Shown: piece after piece, positions 1 to 9,357 of the stretch
How the letters are laid out: each line of letters begins with the position of its first letter
Position numbering within the stretch: position 1 is the first letter of the stretch
Assembly (NCBI GenBank): GCA_900546435.1
Contig: URCQ01000009.1
Coordinates: 1 to 64,000 of the forward strand
Source: an uncultured Pseudobutyrivibrio sp.
GTDB lineage: Bacteria; Bacillota; Clostridia; Lachnospirales; Lachnospiraceae
Length of the DNA stretch: 64,000 nucleotides
Direction: 5' to 3'
Made by a program: the position numbers and the translations under genes
Notes under the pieces: generated by a model
Told to the model about the DNA's origin: nothing
Database searches by the model: none
What the model saw: only the letters and a program-made list of their open reading frames with translations

Positions 1-1
1 A

Positions 2-1231
2 CCGGGACCGGACAAGGACTTTACGATTTATGATTATCTGAAGGAGTCACTTATCCAATATGGTATCCCTGCGGAGGAGATAGCATTTATTCACGATGCA
101 AAAACAGACGCACAGAGGGATGCACTCTTTAAGGAAATGAGGACAGGTAAGAAAAAAGTCCTTATCGGTTCGACAGATAAGTGCGGAACCGGAGTTAATG
201 TACAGACACACCTTGTTGCAATGCACCATGTCGATTGCCCGTGGAAGCCTTCTTCCATTGAACAGAGGGAAGGCAGAGGTATCCGACAGGGAAATAAAAA
301 CGATGAGGTGGCAATCTACCGATATGTTACAAAACAAACCTTTGATGCATACAACTGGTCACTTGTGGAAAACAAGCAGCGTTTCATCAGTCAGGTTATG
401 ACAAGCAAGGCAGTGAGCCGAAGCTGTGAGGACATTGATGAGGCAACACTTTCTTATGCGGAGATTAAGGCGGTTGCGACAGGCAACCCTTTAATCAGGG
501 AAAAGATGGAGGTTGACAATGATGTCCAGAGATTAAAGCTCTTAAAAGCGTCGTATGATAATCAGAGATACGGATTGCAGGATAATTTTATGATCAAATA
601 TCCAAAACTCATCAAAACTGCGACAGAAAAACTTGCCAATGTAAGGGAGGATATAAAGGCAAGGGATAAGGAATTGATTGATAACCCGGACTTTGCCATT
701 ACCATAGGCAATGCAACTTATACAGAGCGAGTGGATGGTGGAACCGTAATGCTTGAAGCAATCAGCAAATGTAAGACAGGCGAAACCACTCCAGTCGGTA
801 AGTTCCACGGCTTTGAGCTTTTGGTGGAAAAGAATTTCCTCAGTATCAACTATATGGTGCTTCGTGGAAAGACGGAATACAAGGCAGAACTTTCCACAAG
901 TCCGGTGGGAAGTATGGTAAAGCTGGAGAACCTGTTCAACGGACTTCATGAAAATGTTGATTTTCTGGAAAAGAAGATTGAACAGTACCAGAATGACCTT
1001 GAGGCTTCAAAGGCGGAGTATGATAAGCCGTTTGCATATAGTGCAGAACTGGAAGAAAAACTTGCAAGGCAGTATGAATTAAATGCCCAGCTTGACCTTG
1101 AGAACGCAAAGGCTATGGATGCAGATCTTGGCGGACCGGACGAAGAAAAGTCTGAGGACAGAATAGAAAATGCGGGTATTGTTGCAGAGGATAAGGGAAT
1201 CTATATGCCAGACAGAAACAGGAAAAGATAG
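2..1231 (+). CDS. SNF2-family helicase of an ICE, C-terminal part (5' end outside window)
   Basis: The reading frame is open from the first bases, so this is the end of a longer protein. It shows the C-terminal helicase lobe: STDKCGTGVNVQ matches motif V and QREGRGIRQGN matches motif VI of SNF2/SF2 helicases. After this comes a charged, partly coiled-coil tail of about 250 residues. In Clostridia, proteins of this kind are usually very large methylase/helicase fusions carried by conjugative elements, where they act on DNA in the cytoplasm. The methylase part cannot be seen here. The following SpoVG-like and DUF6674-like genes are typical ICE neighbours. Confidence 0.85.
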   Translation, partial: PGPDKDFTIYDYLKESLIQYGIPAEEIAFIHDAKTDAQRDALFKEMRTGKKKVLIGSTDKCGTGVNVQTHLVAMHHVDCPWKPSSIEQREGRGIRQGNKNDEVAIYRYVTKQTFDAYNWSLVENKQRFISQVMTSKAVSRSCEDIDEATLSYAEIKAVATGNPLIREKMEVDNDVQRLKLLKASYDNQRYGLQDNFMIKYPKLIKTATEKLANVREDIKARDKELIDNPDFAITIGNATYTERVDGGTVMLEAISKCKTGETTPVGKFHGFELLVEKNFLSINYMVLRGKTEYKAELSTSPVGSMVKLENLFNGLHENVDFLEKKIEQYQNDLEASKAEYDKPFAYSAELEEKLARQYELNAQLDLENAKAMDADLGGPDEEKSEDRIENAGIVAEDKGIYMPDRNRKR

Positions 1232-1233
1232 GA

Positions 1234-1974
1234 GTGAAACTCTATGAGCATAAGGAAAGTGGTCGCAGGACTACTGATTACAGCAGGGATTGCCATTATG
1301 GCAGTCTCTTTTTTCTGGTAAGAGCAAAAGATGGCAGCAATATCAAGGGTTTTGCGACCGTGGTATTTGGTGATTCATTCAAGATTACCAATATCGCAAT
1401 CCTTGAAAATAAGGAAAAGGGAGAGCTTTTTGTATCAATGCCAAGATACCGTTCAAATGAGCGTGATGAGAAAAACAGCGTGATTTATAAGGATGTATGC
1501 AATCCTATCACGGCAGAGTTTCGTGAGGAACTCTATACTAATATCCTTGAGGCTTATGCAAAAATCAGGGAGCCGGAGAAAGCAGAAACACAGACACAGG
1601 GAAAAACTCAGGAAATGCCGGAGTTTTCCGTGACGGTAACACCTTATGAAAGGGAAGGCAGTAATATCAAGGGACTTGCCCGTATTTACTTTGAAAACAG
1701 CTTCATTGTAAATAATGTAAACATCCTTCAGGGCAAAGAGAAAATCTTTGTATCAATGCCTTCTTATAAAACAAAGCAGGTGGACGAGCACGGCAAACCG
1801 ATTTATCAGGATGTCTGCTATCCGGTCACAAAGGATTTCAGGGAGAAGCTCTATAATGAGATTATTGCAGAATATGAGAAAGCAAAGGATAAGAGCAACG
1901 AAAAAGCAAGGGAGAATGCCGAACAGAACCACGGAAATCCCGACAGGGATAAAAAGGATACACCCTTTCGATAA
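1234..1974 (+). CDS. tandem SpoVG-like protein with an aberrant N-terminus
   Basis: Two SpoVG-type units are visible (about residues 30-110 and 130-215). Each has the pattern (I)KGFA/LA, then SFK/I-N-I, then FVSMP, then DVCxPxT, then FRE. SpoVG is a small nucleic-acid-binding regulator; tandem-domain versions are common on clostridial ICEs. The only in-frame start is GTG 1234, which has no properly spaced ribosome site. The first 28 residues do not resemble any SpoVG N-terminus and lie over another small frame that does have a good site (1244-1321). I infer a deletion junction near 1315-1325, so expression of this gene is uncertain. Confidence 0.7.
   Translation: MKLYEHKESGRRTTDYSRDCHYGSLFFLVRAKDGSNIKGFATVVFGDSFKITNIAILENKEKGELFVSMPRYRSNERDEKNSVIYKDVCNPITAEFREELYTNILEAYAKIREPEKAETQTQGKTQEMPEFSVTVTPYEREGSNIKGLARIYFENSFIVNNVNILQGKEKIFVSMPSYKTKQVDEHGKPIYQDVCYPVTKDFREKLYNEIIAEYEKAKDKSNEKARENAEQNHGNPDRDKKDTPFR
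1244..1321 (+). pseudogene. 5' remnant of a membrane-anchored protein (possibly class B sortase)
   Basis: ATG 1244 has an AGGAG site 8 bases upstream and encodes 25 residues: a basic N-terminus (MSIRK) followed by one hydrophobic segment, then TAA. This is what the start of a signal-anchored protein looks like. ICEs of this type often carry a class B sortase at this place, so a sortase leader is my best guess, but 25 residues cannot prove it. The rest of the gene seems to have been lost by a deletion that brought the SpoVG-like gene directly behind the leader in another frame. Confidence 0.4.
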
Positions 1975-2025
1975 TTAAGGCTAAGGGGCGGCATATGCTG
2001 CCCTGTTTATAAGGAGGAAAAGCAG

Positions 2026-2922
2026 ATGGAAGCAGAAAAGACACTTACTAATGAGGAGATCATAAGAGAACTTCTCGATTTATTAAAAAAGAATACTATG
2101 AAAGAACAGGCAAATGATGTATTTGAGATATGCACCTATGTGGATGGTCTGGAAAAAAAGATTGTGTCTATGACAGAAGAACTTACCAGTATGCAGGACC
2201 AGATCAAGAAAATGCAGGAAGATACCCTTATCAATAATGCAAAAAAAGCATTAACAGAAGCACAGGAGCGACTCAATGCCAGATGTGAGCAGATAAAGTC
2301 ACAGGTATCTGAGATAAAAGTACAGGTAAAATCTACTGCCAAGAATATTGTTGATGAAACAAAGGCAAAGGGCAGGGCGGCACTTTACAGGGTGACAGAA
2401 TTTGTAGGAATTAAGAAAAGACTTCTCAATGTCAGAACAGCGGTAAAAGATATGATTGTATCTACAGACAGGGATATTGCAAGGATAGCACTTCTTGCAA
2501 AGGGACTCCGTGAAGCTGGTCAGATCGTAAACAATGCGTTCCATACCTTTGCAGATAAGCCGGAGGTGGATTATTCACAGAAGGAACAGAAACACCCTTT
2601 CACAAAGGCGGTGCTTGCCCCTATGAAAGCAGTGAAAAAACTGCTTGTATCAATGGAGCTGCATCTGGATGCCTCGATTGATAAGCTGGATAATCTGGCT
2701 ATGAATGTGCAGTTTGATAAGGAAAAGCGTATGGAGCAGACAAAGGATAAGGAACAGAAAGCACCGGATACAGAAAGAGAGATCATCTACTCACCGATGG
2801 TAGCTGAACCACAGGAGTACAAGTATAATGCAGATGCTTTTGCGGCAAGAAAAACATCGGAGGCAAAGCAGGAAACGGCAGGGAAGGAGCTGCCAAAAGT
2901 CAGAGAAGATAAAGCCAGATAA
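2026..2922 (+). CDS. coiled-coil protein, DUF6674-like
   Basis: A 298-residue soluble protein with no signal peptide. It starts after a perfect AAGGAGG site. Residues 1-40 hold a conserved-looking head (NEEIIRELLDLL, then a KEQANDVFEI segment), and residues 45-120 are strongly heptad-like. The C-terminal quarter is hydrophilic and probably disordered. I recall this as the DUF6674 family, found next to helicase and SpoVG-like genes in Lachnospiraceae conjugative elements; its function is unknown. A terminator follows at 2929-2960, so it is the last gene of the ICE operon seen here. Confidence 0.6.
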   Translation: MEAEKTLTNEEIIRELLDLLKKNTMKEQANDVFEICTYVDGLEKKIVSMTEELTSMQDQIKKMQEDTLINNAKKALTEAQERLNARCEQIKSQVSEIKVQVKSTAKNIVDETKAKGRAALYRVTEFVGIKKRLLNVRTAVKDMIVSTDRDIARIALLAKGLREAGQIVNNAFHTFADKPEVDYSQKEQKHPFTKAVLAPMKAVKKLLVSMELHLDASIDKLDNLAMNVQFDKEKRMEQTKDKEQKAPDTEREIIYSPMVAEPQEYKYNADAFAARKTSEAKQETAGKELPKVREDKAR

Positions 2923-2928
2923 GTTTAG

Positions 2929-2960
2929 GGGCGTGGGAGTAAAATCCTGCGTCCTTTTTA
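2929..2960 (+). terminator. rho-independent terminator after the DUF6674-like gene
   Basis: GGGCGTGGGA (2929-2938) pairs with TCCTGCGTCC (2945-2954), using three G-U pairs around a 6-base loop, and a TTTTT run follows. Confidence 0.7.
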
Positions 2961-3138
2961 TCTGTTTTGTTTTAATAGCAGGCAAAAAATGGCGAAAATA
3001 TAAAAAAATGCAAGAAATGGCGAGTAATTTATCGAGGAATAAGTTATCCTTTGAGTAAGATAGATGGACTGTGGTTATGTATAAAATTTTGCAAGTAATA
3101 AATTTTATACGAAAAAAACACAGAAAGGGGTTGCATAT

Positions 3139-3288
<150 letters not shown>

Positions 3289-3407
3289 TTGAAATGTGCC
3301 TTTTATATTGAAACCACCTTGATGTACGGTCATATATTGACTTGTATATATACATATTGATGGGACAACAAAGAACCATTTTATCCATTAGGAAGGAGAC
3401 AAGACAA

Positions 3408-5114
3408 ATGTTTAAGAAACTTAACAAAATGAAGATTGGTGCACGACTGAAAAAATCTTTCAGACAGATTATTCTCATTTTTGGAATATTATCAGCACTG
3501 GTTGTAGTGATTATGCTTTATACGATAAACAACTATGGAACGATACTGGATAATTATGCGTATCCACAGGGAGACATTGCTATGGCAATGAATGAATCAG
3601 CGGAAGTAAGGGCTGCCTCAAGAGGTATTGTAGGTTATGATTCAGATAGTCTCATTGAAAGTATGAAAGAACAGCATGAACAGGCTGTTAAATCGTTTGA
3701 GGAATATTTGGAAAAAATACGTCCAACAATGATAACAAAAGAAGGAACTGCCTGCATGGACGCTATTGATAAAGCATGGGCAGAGTATAAAGAAGTGGAT
3801 GCAAAAGTAATTGAGGTAGGTGCAACGACTGATACTGCTAAATCGTTACAGGCTCAACAGATGATGACCGATGAAGCAGCACCAAAATATCAGGCTTTGG
3901 ATGATGCATTACAGAAATTAATGAGTTTGAATATTTCACTTGGAAACGCTAAACGTGCACAGTTGAGAACGGTTATGATAGCTGCATTGACAATTATAAT
4001 AATTGTAATTGCAGTATCAACGATTTATTCAAACAGTCTTTCCGTTGCAATATCAAAGAGCATTGAAAAACCATTAAATGAATTAAAGGACAGATTTATT
4101 ACATTTGCAGAGGGTGACATAGATTCTCCACTTCCAACGGTTGAGTCTGAGGATGAAATTAAGGAACTTGTGTCTGGTGTATCTGCAATGTCAGACAGAA
4201 TCAGAGTTATCATTAAAGATTCTGGCAGAATGTTAAATGAAATGTCAGAAGGTAATTTTGCGATTGATACAGAGTGTGAGGAAGTATATACAGGAGCATT
4301 TACCGATTTGCTGACAGGCATAAGAAAAATGAATGAGGAGATTGATACAACTGTAAGAGGGGTAGATGATGCATCGGGGCAGGTTCTTACAGGTTCCACA
4401 AATCTTGCAGAAGCGGCACAGTCTTTAGCAGAAGGCGCAACGGATCAGGCGGCATCGGTTGAGGAAATGCAGGCAACTATCAATGAACTTACAAGCGGAA
4501 TAAAAACAACAGCAGAAGAATTGGGAACAGCTTACGATGAAGCCTATAAGTATGCGGAGATTGCAGAAGGCAGTCGTGGAGATATGGAAGTATTAGTGCA
4601 GGCTATGTCACGCATAAATGAAACCTCTGAGAAGATAGGAGCAATTATCACACAGATTGAAGATATTGCAAGCCAGACAAATCTTCTTTCATTAAATGCT
4701 TCGATTGAAGCAGCAAGAGCCGGAGAAGCCGGAAAAGGTTTTGCTGTTGTTGCGGATCAGATCAGAAACCTTGCAGAACAGAGTGCAAAATCAGCGGTGG
4801 ATTCAAAAGCACTTATTGAAGCGGCTATTCATGAGGTTGGAGATGGAAATATGTATGCAGAGAAAGCCTCAACTTCATTGAGAGAAGTTGTGGATGGCAT
4901 ACAGGCGATTGCGGACAGTGCGAAAAAGATAAAAGAAATTTCCATTGAACAGGCAGACAGTATGGAACAGGTAGAGGCAACCGCAGAAAGAATTGCTGAA
5001 GTTGTTCAGAATAATTCGGCTGCGGCACAGGAAACATCAGCGACGAGTGAAGAACTTACAGCTCAGGCTACAACACTTAGCGGTATGGTTTCGGTATTCA
5101 AATTAAGACAATAA
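3408..5114 (+). CDS. methyl-accepting chemotaxis protein (chemoreceptor)
   Basis: A 568-residue inner-membrane receptor that signals to CheA/CheW. I chose ATG 3408 because an AGGAGAC-type site precedes it; upstream codons are not receptor-like. TM1 lies around residues 22-44 and is followed by a helical four-helix-bundle type sensor domain of about 140 residues. TM2 lies around 188-208, then HAMP, then the cytoplasmic coiled coil. The signalling tip is obvious: DIASQTNLLSLNASIEAARA, then GEAGKGFAVVADQIRNLAEQ. It is unusual as ICE cargo. The GACA ORF and hairpin upstream suggest switchable expression, and a strong terminator follows. Confidence 0.92.
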   Translation: MFKKLNKMKIGARLKKSFRQIILIFGILSALVVVIMLYTINNYGTILDNYAYPQGDIAMAMNESAEVRAASRGIVGYDSDSLIESMKEQHEQAVKSFEEYLEKIRPTMITKEGTACMDAIDKAWAEYKEVDAKVIEVGATTDTAKSLQAQQMMTDEAAPKYQALDDALQKLMSLNISLGNAKRAQLRTVMIAALTIIIIVIAVSTIYSNSLSVAISKSIEKPLNELKDRFITFAEGDIDSPLPTVESEDEIKELVSGVSAMSDRIRVIIKDSGRMLNEMSEGNFAIDTECEEVYTGAFTDLLTGIRKMNEEIDTTVRGVDDASGQVLTGSTNLAEAAQSLAEGATDQAASVEEMQATINELTSGIKTTAEELGTAYDEAYKYAEIAEGSRGDMEVLVQAMSRINETSEKIGAIITQIEDIASQTNLLSLNASIEAARAGEAGKGFAVVADQIRNLAEQSAKSAVDSKALIEAAIHEVGDGNMYAEKASTSLREVVDGIQAIADSAKKIKEISIEQADSMEQVEATAERIAEVVQNNSAAAQETSATSEELTAQATTLSGMVSVFKLRQ

Positions 5115-5131
5115 GAATAGACAAAGTTTTT

Positions 5132-5182
5132 AGTGGATGATTGTTTTTTTACACAGTTAAAGAATAATCGTCCACTTTTCTG
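5132..5182 (+). terminator. terminator after the chemoreceptor gene
   Basis: A 14-bp stem (5132-5145 with 5163-5176; AGTGGATGATT pairs with AATCGTCCACT, with G-U pairs) is followed by TTTTCTGTTTT. Confidence 0.75.
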
Positions 5183-5349
5183 TTTTGGGCAAGAAAATGT
5201 TTTTTACTTTTAGTTCGGTTATATGGTTATTTATAATAAAAATATAGAAACAATGCGTCGTTTAATAGATGATATATGAAGTATATGTTGGAGGGGTGAA
5301 TTAAAATATAAGTCAAAATTTTTTAAACTATAAATGAGCAAGTTCGTGA

Positions 5350-5499
5350 TTTTGCATAAAAGAAAGACACCTTAAATCGTTTGTGTTGTGTAATGAAAGT
5401 GATGAAACAAACATCGACCAACGGAAACAGTATCGATATCTGTACCAACGTGCAATGGACAGCAAGGATTTTGATTCGTTCATGAAATTGGCAGTGTAG
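5350..5499 (+). pseudogene. coding-like remnant without a start
   Basis: This 49-residue open frame has no credible start codon or ribosome site. It ends in a protein-like segment (RKQYRYLYQRAMDSKDF) before TAG 5497. It lies between the chemoreceptor terminator and the left IS end, so it may be the tail of a gene removed by rearrangement. I do not recognise the family, and a chance frame is possible. Confidence 0.25.
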
Positions 5500-5601
5500 T
5501 TTTATGTAATTTTTCAAATTTGCTTATTTATAGTTCTTAAATTAAGAAGGATAACTTTATGCTTTTGCTTTCCTCAATAGTTTTTTGAAATTCCCGTGTG
5601 A

Positions 5602-5656
5602 GGGGGAAAGTTGATTACAAACAGAATAAATTACAGCAGTGAAAGTGACGATACAA
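5602..5656 (+). repeat. left-end subterminal repeats of the IS (2 copies)
   Basis: GGGGGAAAGTTGATTACAAA (5602-5621) and a related GTGAAAGTGACGATACAAA copy ending at 5656 match the consensus of the right-end repeats and have the same orientation. They are probable transposase or host-factor binding sites. Confidence 0.55.
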
Positions 5657-5659
5657 ATG

Positions 5660-5691
5660 CAGGAAGAGCAGAAATGTTCTTCCTGTTTTTT
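5660..5691 (+). terminator. terminator upstream of the transposase
   Basis: CAGGAAGA (5660-5667) pairs with TCTTCCTG (5678-5685) and is followed by TTTTTT. Such shields against read-in transcription are common in insertion sequences. Confidence 0.75.
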
Positions 5692-5729
5692 AACAGAACT
5701 TCAGCAGCTGGCGGGGGAAAGGAGACAGT

Positions 5730-7034
5730 ATGGCAAAGTTCTTAAATTATGAGGACCGGCTGGAGATAGAAAGCGGACTAAAGGAGCACATGACTTTCAC
5801 AGAGCTTGGAGAGAAACTGGGAAGGGACAGGACTACCATCACAAAGGAGATCAGGAACTATTCCATCGAACAGGACACCGGTTATGGAAGTTACCCGCAT
5901 AATACCTGCAAGTACAGAAAAGCATGTAAGAGGAAAAAAGTATGTGGGACAAATGACTGCAGGCATCCACTGGTAGCTGTCTGTAAACAGTGTGAACTCA
6001 TATGCAACCGTTACTGCGAGCATTATGAAGAAGAAATATGTACCCATCGCTTTAAACCGCCATATGTATGCAACGGATGCAGTGAAGTAAAGAAGTGTAC
6101 GCTGACAAAAACTGTTTACGATGCTCTGGGAGCCCAGAGGCGGGCAACGGATAAGATATCGGAATCCCGAAGCGGGATCCTTGCTACGGAAGGGGAAATC
6201 GCCAGACTCAATGAAATCCTGGTGCCGTTGGTAAAACAGGGGCAGTCTATCCATCAGATCTACCTGACACATAAGGATGAACTGATGTGCAGTGAAAAGA
6301 CCCTCTACAACTACGTGGATGGATGCCTGTTTGATATCAGGAACATAGACCTGCCAAGAAAGGTAAAGTACCGTCCGAGATATAAAAAACCGGAGCTGAA
6401 AGTAGACCGTGGATGCCGTGTGGGAAGGAATTATCATGATTACGAAGTATATATGGAACAGCATCCGGACACAGCAGTGGTGCAGATGGATTCCGTGATC
6501 GGCAGCAAGGGAGGGAAAGTCCTGCTGACGATATATTTTGTAAATGTGTCACTGATGCTGGGGTTCCTGCGGGAAGCGAACACCTCAAAGTCAGTGATAG
6601 ATATTTATGATGAACTGTACCACCGGCTGGGAGGGCAGGATTTTAGGAAGCTGTTTCCGGTCATCCTGACGGATAACGGAAGTGAGTTTTCCAATCCCAA
6701 GTGTATAGAGAACGGACCGGATGGAAAAGGATTTCAAAGGACGAGGATCTATTACTGCAATCCAAGTGCGCCGTACCAGAAAGCAGAGATCGAGGTGGGA
6801 CATGAATTTATACGCAGGATCCTGCCGAAAGGAAGAAGCTTTGATGAACTGACGCAGGCAGACGTAGAGCTGATGATGAACCATATCAATTCCTACCGGA
6901 GAAAGAAACTGAACGGAAAAAGTCCGTATGAAGCGTTCAGCTTTTATTATGGAGAAGACCTGGCGGAGAGGCTTAGATGCCACGAGGTTGCAGCCAAAGA
7001 CATCAACCTCACCGCAAGACTTCTCAAAAAGTAA
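5730..7034 (+). CDS. IS30-family transposase
   Basis: 434 residues with a DDE catalytic core. An N-terminal helix-turn-helix (residues about 8-45, TFTELGEKLGRDRTTITKEI) is followed by a cysteine-rich stretch (about 55-125) that could bind zinc. The core has D254 in VVQMDSV and D315 in LTDNGSEF. The likely glutamate is E355 in an E-x-x-H-x-x-IR motif before the ILPKG signature. The length is slightly above the usual 300-400, owing to the cysteine-rich insert. The start ATG has a GGAAAGGAG site. No frameshift or stop is seen, so the gene appears functional. Confidence 0.93.
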   Translation: MAKFLNYEDRLEIESGLKEHMTFTELGEKLGRDRTTITKEIRNYSIEQDTGYGSYPHNTCKYRKACKRKKVCGTNDCRHPLVAVCKQCELICNRYCEHYEEEICTHRFKPPYVCNGCSEVKKCTLTKTVYDALGAQRRATDKISESRSGILATEGEIARLNEILVPLVKQGQSIHQIYLTHKDELMCSEKTLYNYVDGCLFDIRNIDLPRKVKYRPRYKKPELKVDRGCRVGRNYHDYEVYMEQHPDTAVVQMDSVIGSKGGKVLLTIYFVNVSLMLGFLREANTSKSVIDIYDELYHRLGGQDFRKLFPVILTDNGSEFSNPKCIENGPDGKGFQRTRIYYCNPSAPYQKAEIEVGHEFIRRILPKGRSFDELTQADVELMMNHINSYRRKKLNGKSPYEAFSFYYGEDLAERLRCHEVAAKDINLTARLLKK

Positions 7035-7191
7035 CCAGAAGACAGAATAAAGCACAGACCGCCGGCTGAAATAGGAACAGCAGAAGACGTGAATTATGGC
7101 TTGCAAAATTTGTAAGCCAAAACTGACGTCCGGTTTTTGTGCAAAAAAATACTCTGCCATAAGGTGATTATATCATAAAAGCAAGGGAAAA

Positions 7192-7284
7192 AACGGGAAA
7201 GTCATTACAAAAGTGGAAAGTCGGGTACAAAATTTGCAGGTCGCTTTCAAAATGTGAAACTCGTTTACAAAACGGGAATCTCGG
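7192..7284 (+). repeat. right-end array of 20-bp repeats of the IS (5 copies)
   Basis: Five direct units with an exact 20-bp period (7192, 7212, 7232, 7252, 7272) follow the pattern A-C/G-GTGAAAGTCGnnTACAAA. The third is the most degenerate, and the fifth runs into the terminal inverted repeat. They match the two left-end copies. Confidence 0.7.
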
Positions 7285-7314
7285 ATGACTATTGAACTTA
7301 ATTTTTGTTTATAT

Positions 7315-7350
7315 GGTCATTTCCTGCAAAAATTGGTCATTTTCTGCAAA
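7315..7350 (+). promoter_or_regulatory. LytTR-type operator, class 2 (copy 1)
   Basis: GGTCATTTCCTGCAAA and GGTCATTTTCTGCAAA are direct repeats with a 20-bp period (GTCAT at 7316 and 7336), followed by GAGTATTG. The same arrangement occurs before agrB of locus 2 and at 23434. It sits about 150 bases before the first exoprotein gene and just outside the IS. LytTR regulators are known to bind paired 9-bp direct repeats about two helical turns apart. Control by the locus 2 regulator is inferred. Confidence 0.65.
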
Positions 7351-7501
7351 GAGTATTGAAAAACACCTTTTCTTAATGTAAAAAATGAGTAGAGATTAAA
7401 AGATATATATCCTATTAATTTCATTGAGAAAAGCTGTGGGCAGCATATACATGAATTGTAAGATGCTTGTCGATAAAAAAGAAAAATAAGGAGGTAACAT
7501 A

Positions 7502-9262
7502 ATGAAGAAAGTAACGAAAATTTTTGCATTTGCAGTAGCAATATGTATGTTGTTTTCAGTAACTACAACTACTGCATTTGCGGAAGAAACAATTACCAAC
7601 ATGACGTATGATGAATGGTTGGCAGAGCAGGAAAACAATAACACAGATATTGAGGAAAATGATTTAGAGCCTGTCAAAGTAACAACGGAGGAAAATCAAA
7701 TACAGACACAGAGTATGGAATATACTGAACGTGTTGGATTTAGATCATTAGATTCTATTTTTGAAGAAAAAGGAGAAATAGAATTGGATGATACAGTGTC
7801 AATGGATAATATGGCTGAAAATCTTACTGACAGTATTTCGGTTGATACTGAAATGGAAAGAACTGCACCAACAGCTAATTTAATTCCAGTTATAGTAAAC
7901 GAAGACTCTTTATCAGAAGGGCAGATTACAACAGATACAAGAATTGCATTTTTCTATAATGATACAGATGAAGATGGGGACACAATAGCTTCCCGTTATG
8001 TGGATGGAAGTGCAGTAGATTATATTATTGGAACAATCAATGGGGGATTTGTTGTACAGATTACAGATCCGGGAACATACTATTTATATTATCAGGTAGA
8101 AGATAGTGCAGGAGAGTATTCTCGCGTGGTTGGATATTCAATTAAAGTTATTGAAGCACCTGCGAAAGAAACATATCAGGCGTTTGAAGGTAGTTTTACC
8201 TCAGAAAAAGATTCTGCTACATATGATTTTTCAATAGACTTTTCACAGATGGATTCTGCTGCCGTATGTTTAGTTAGAAAGGGCTATGTAGGCACAAATA
8301 TTAAAGTTTACGATGAGAATGGAAATCAGGTTCTGAATAAAGGAACGAATTATAGACAGGCAAAAAATTGGGGTTATATTGATAAACCTTCCGATGATGT
8401 GACTGTTTGTAATTACACAGTAGTTGCTACACCTAATTCGTATGAAGATAGAGCAAGCGATTATAGGATTATAGTAGGCGATAAAAATGATACTGAATTG
8501 ATGATGAGTGGCATTGAGAATACAGTTTTATTGGATCAATATTATGAATCAAAAGTAAATTTACAGAATAATTCATATGTACCTAATGTTGGTGAATATT
8601 GGTATAAATATAAAAGAAATTCGACAAGTGTTATTACGATTTTAAGTAGTGCTACAGATATTCGTTTTAAGATATTGAATGTGGATACTTTGGCAGTTAT
8701 GTATGATTCAGCTAAGGATGACGATACGCATAAGACCTCATTTACAGGTAGTGGTGGTTGGTGCTGCGCTGAAAAAGCAAGGCTGACTACGGTAGTTGGA
8801 ACAGAATATTATTTGGTAGTTTATTGTACGAATCCAACGGAAGGAGTATCTCTTAGAACAGGTAGTATAGCAACTGCTGTTGGAAATCCTGTTATGTGTG
8901 CTGCAAGCACAAAGATCATACCAGGAACATCTGTGACAGCTACGGGTTCAGGATATTCGTCAACACGGACATTTAGTGTAAGTGGAGATGATATTCCTAA
9001 TACGGCACAGGTAAGAACTATTAGTCTTAGCGGAACAGGGATGTCTAAAATTAAAAGATGGAGATTAATGGCACCTAATAAGTCGGTTTGGGTTGCAAAT
9101 GAATCTGACTTCTATCCAAGTATAAATTTTAATTTTGTAAATGATTCATCAAGCAACGCTAAACTAAAGGGAACATGGAGCGTGGCTTTTCAGTCGAGCA
9201 GCTCAAGTTACACATTTATTCCAAGTTATAGTGTTTCTTATTATTATGAATATGGCGATTGA
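7502..9262 (+). CDS. secreted multi-domain protein, first gene of the exoprotein operon
   Basis: 586 residues. A clear Sec signal peptide (MKKVTKIFAFAVAICMLFSV, cleaved after AFA) is followed by an acidic linker. A cadherin/PKD-like beta domain (about 120-225) contains an acidic NDTDEDGDT loop that may bind calcium. Next comes a pre-peptidase C-terminal-like region (about 230-480), then a serine-rich beta domain at the C-terminus. No catalytic motif or LPxTG anchor is seen, so it is probably released. It starts after AAGGAGG and follows the class 2 operator. A leaderless protein gene follows within 100 bases. Confidence 0.75.
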   Translation: MKKVTKIFAFAVAICMLFSVTTTTAFAEETITNMTYDEWLAEQENNNTDIEENDLEPVKVTTEENQIQTQSMEYTERVGFRSLDSIFEEKGEIELDDTVSMDNMAENLTDSISVDTEMERTAPTANLIPVIVNEDSLSEGQITTDTRIAFFYNDTDEDGDTIASRYVDGSAVDYIIGTINGGFVVQITDPGTYYLYYQVEDSAGEYSRVVGYSIKVIEAPAKETYQAFEGSFTSEKDSATYDFSIDFSQMDSAAVCLVRKGYVGTNIKVYDENGNQVLNKGTNYRQAKNWGYIDKPSDDVTVCNYTVVATPNSYEDRASDYRIIVGDKNDTELMMSGIENTVLLDQYYESKVNLQNNSYVPNVGEYWYKYKRNSTSVITILSSATDIRFKILNVDTLAVMYDSAKDDDTHKTSFTGSGGWCCAEKARLTTVVGTEYYLVVYCTNPTEGVSLRTGSIATAVGNPVMCAASTKIIPGTSVTATGSGYSSTRTFSVSGDDIPNTAQVRTISLSGTGMSKIKRWRLMAPNKSVWVANESDFYPSINFNFVNDSSSNAKLKGTWSVAFQSSSSSYTFIPSYSVSYYYEYGD

Positions 9263-9310
9263 TGATTTTGGAGAATTTTAAAATTGATGTAATAATAAAA
9301 GTTTGATTGG

Positions 9311-9342
9311 AATGAGCAGCAATACTTGTTGTTGCTGCTCAT
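9311..9342 (+). other. intercistronic stem-loop
   Basis: AATGAGCAGCAA pairs with TTGCTGCTCATT. No T-run follows, so it is more likely an RNA-stabilising or attenuating hairpin inside the operon than a terminator. It lies directly upstream of the ribosome site for the gene at 9358. Confidence 0.55.
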
Positions 9343-9357
9343 TTGAGAGGATAATGT

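Larger units (their letters stand above)
5574..7295 (+). mobile_element. IS30-family insertion sequence, complete
   Basis: Imperfect terminal inverted repeats of 24 bp (5574-5597 and 7272-7295; TCAATAG at the outer end and ATTCCCGT at the inner end are shared) enclose one transposase gene. The outer flanks show no clear target duplication (TCC and ACT). A terminator at 5660-5691 shields the transposase from outside transcription. Both ends carry 20-bp subterminal repeats ending in ACAAA. The outer limits could be a few bases different. Confidence 0.7.

Noticed and set aside
2828..3058. Plus-strand frame after the DUF6674-like gene
   Set aside because: It overlaps the real gene in another frame and contains the terminator; it has no ribosome site.
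7192..7284. 20-bp repeats as a CRISPR array or origin iterons
   Set aside because: The units are contiguous without spacers, and matching copies lie at the other IS end, so they belong to the insertion sequence.
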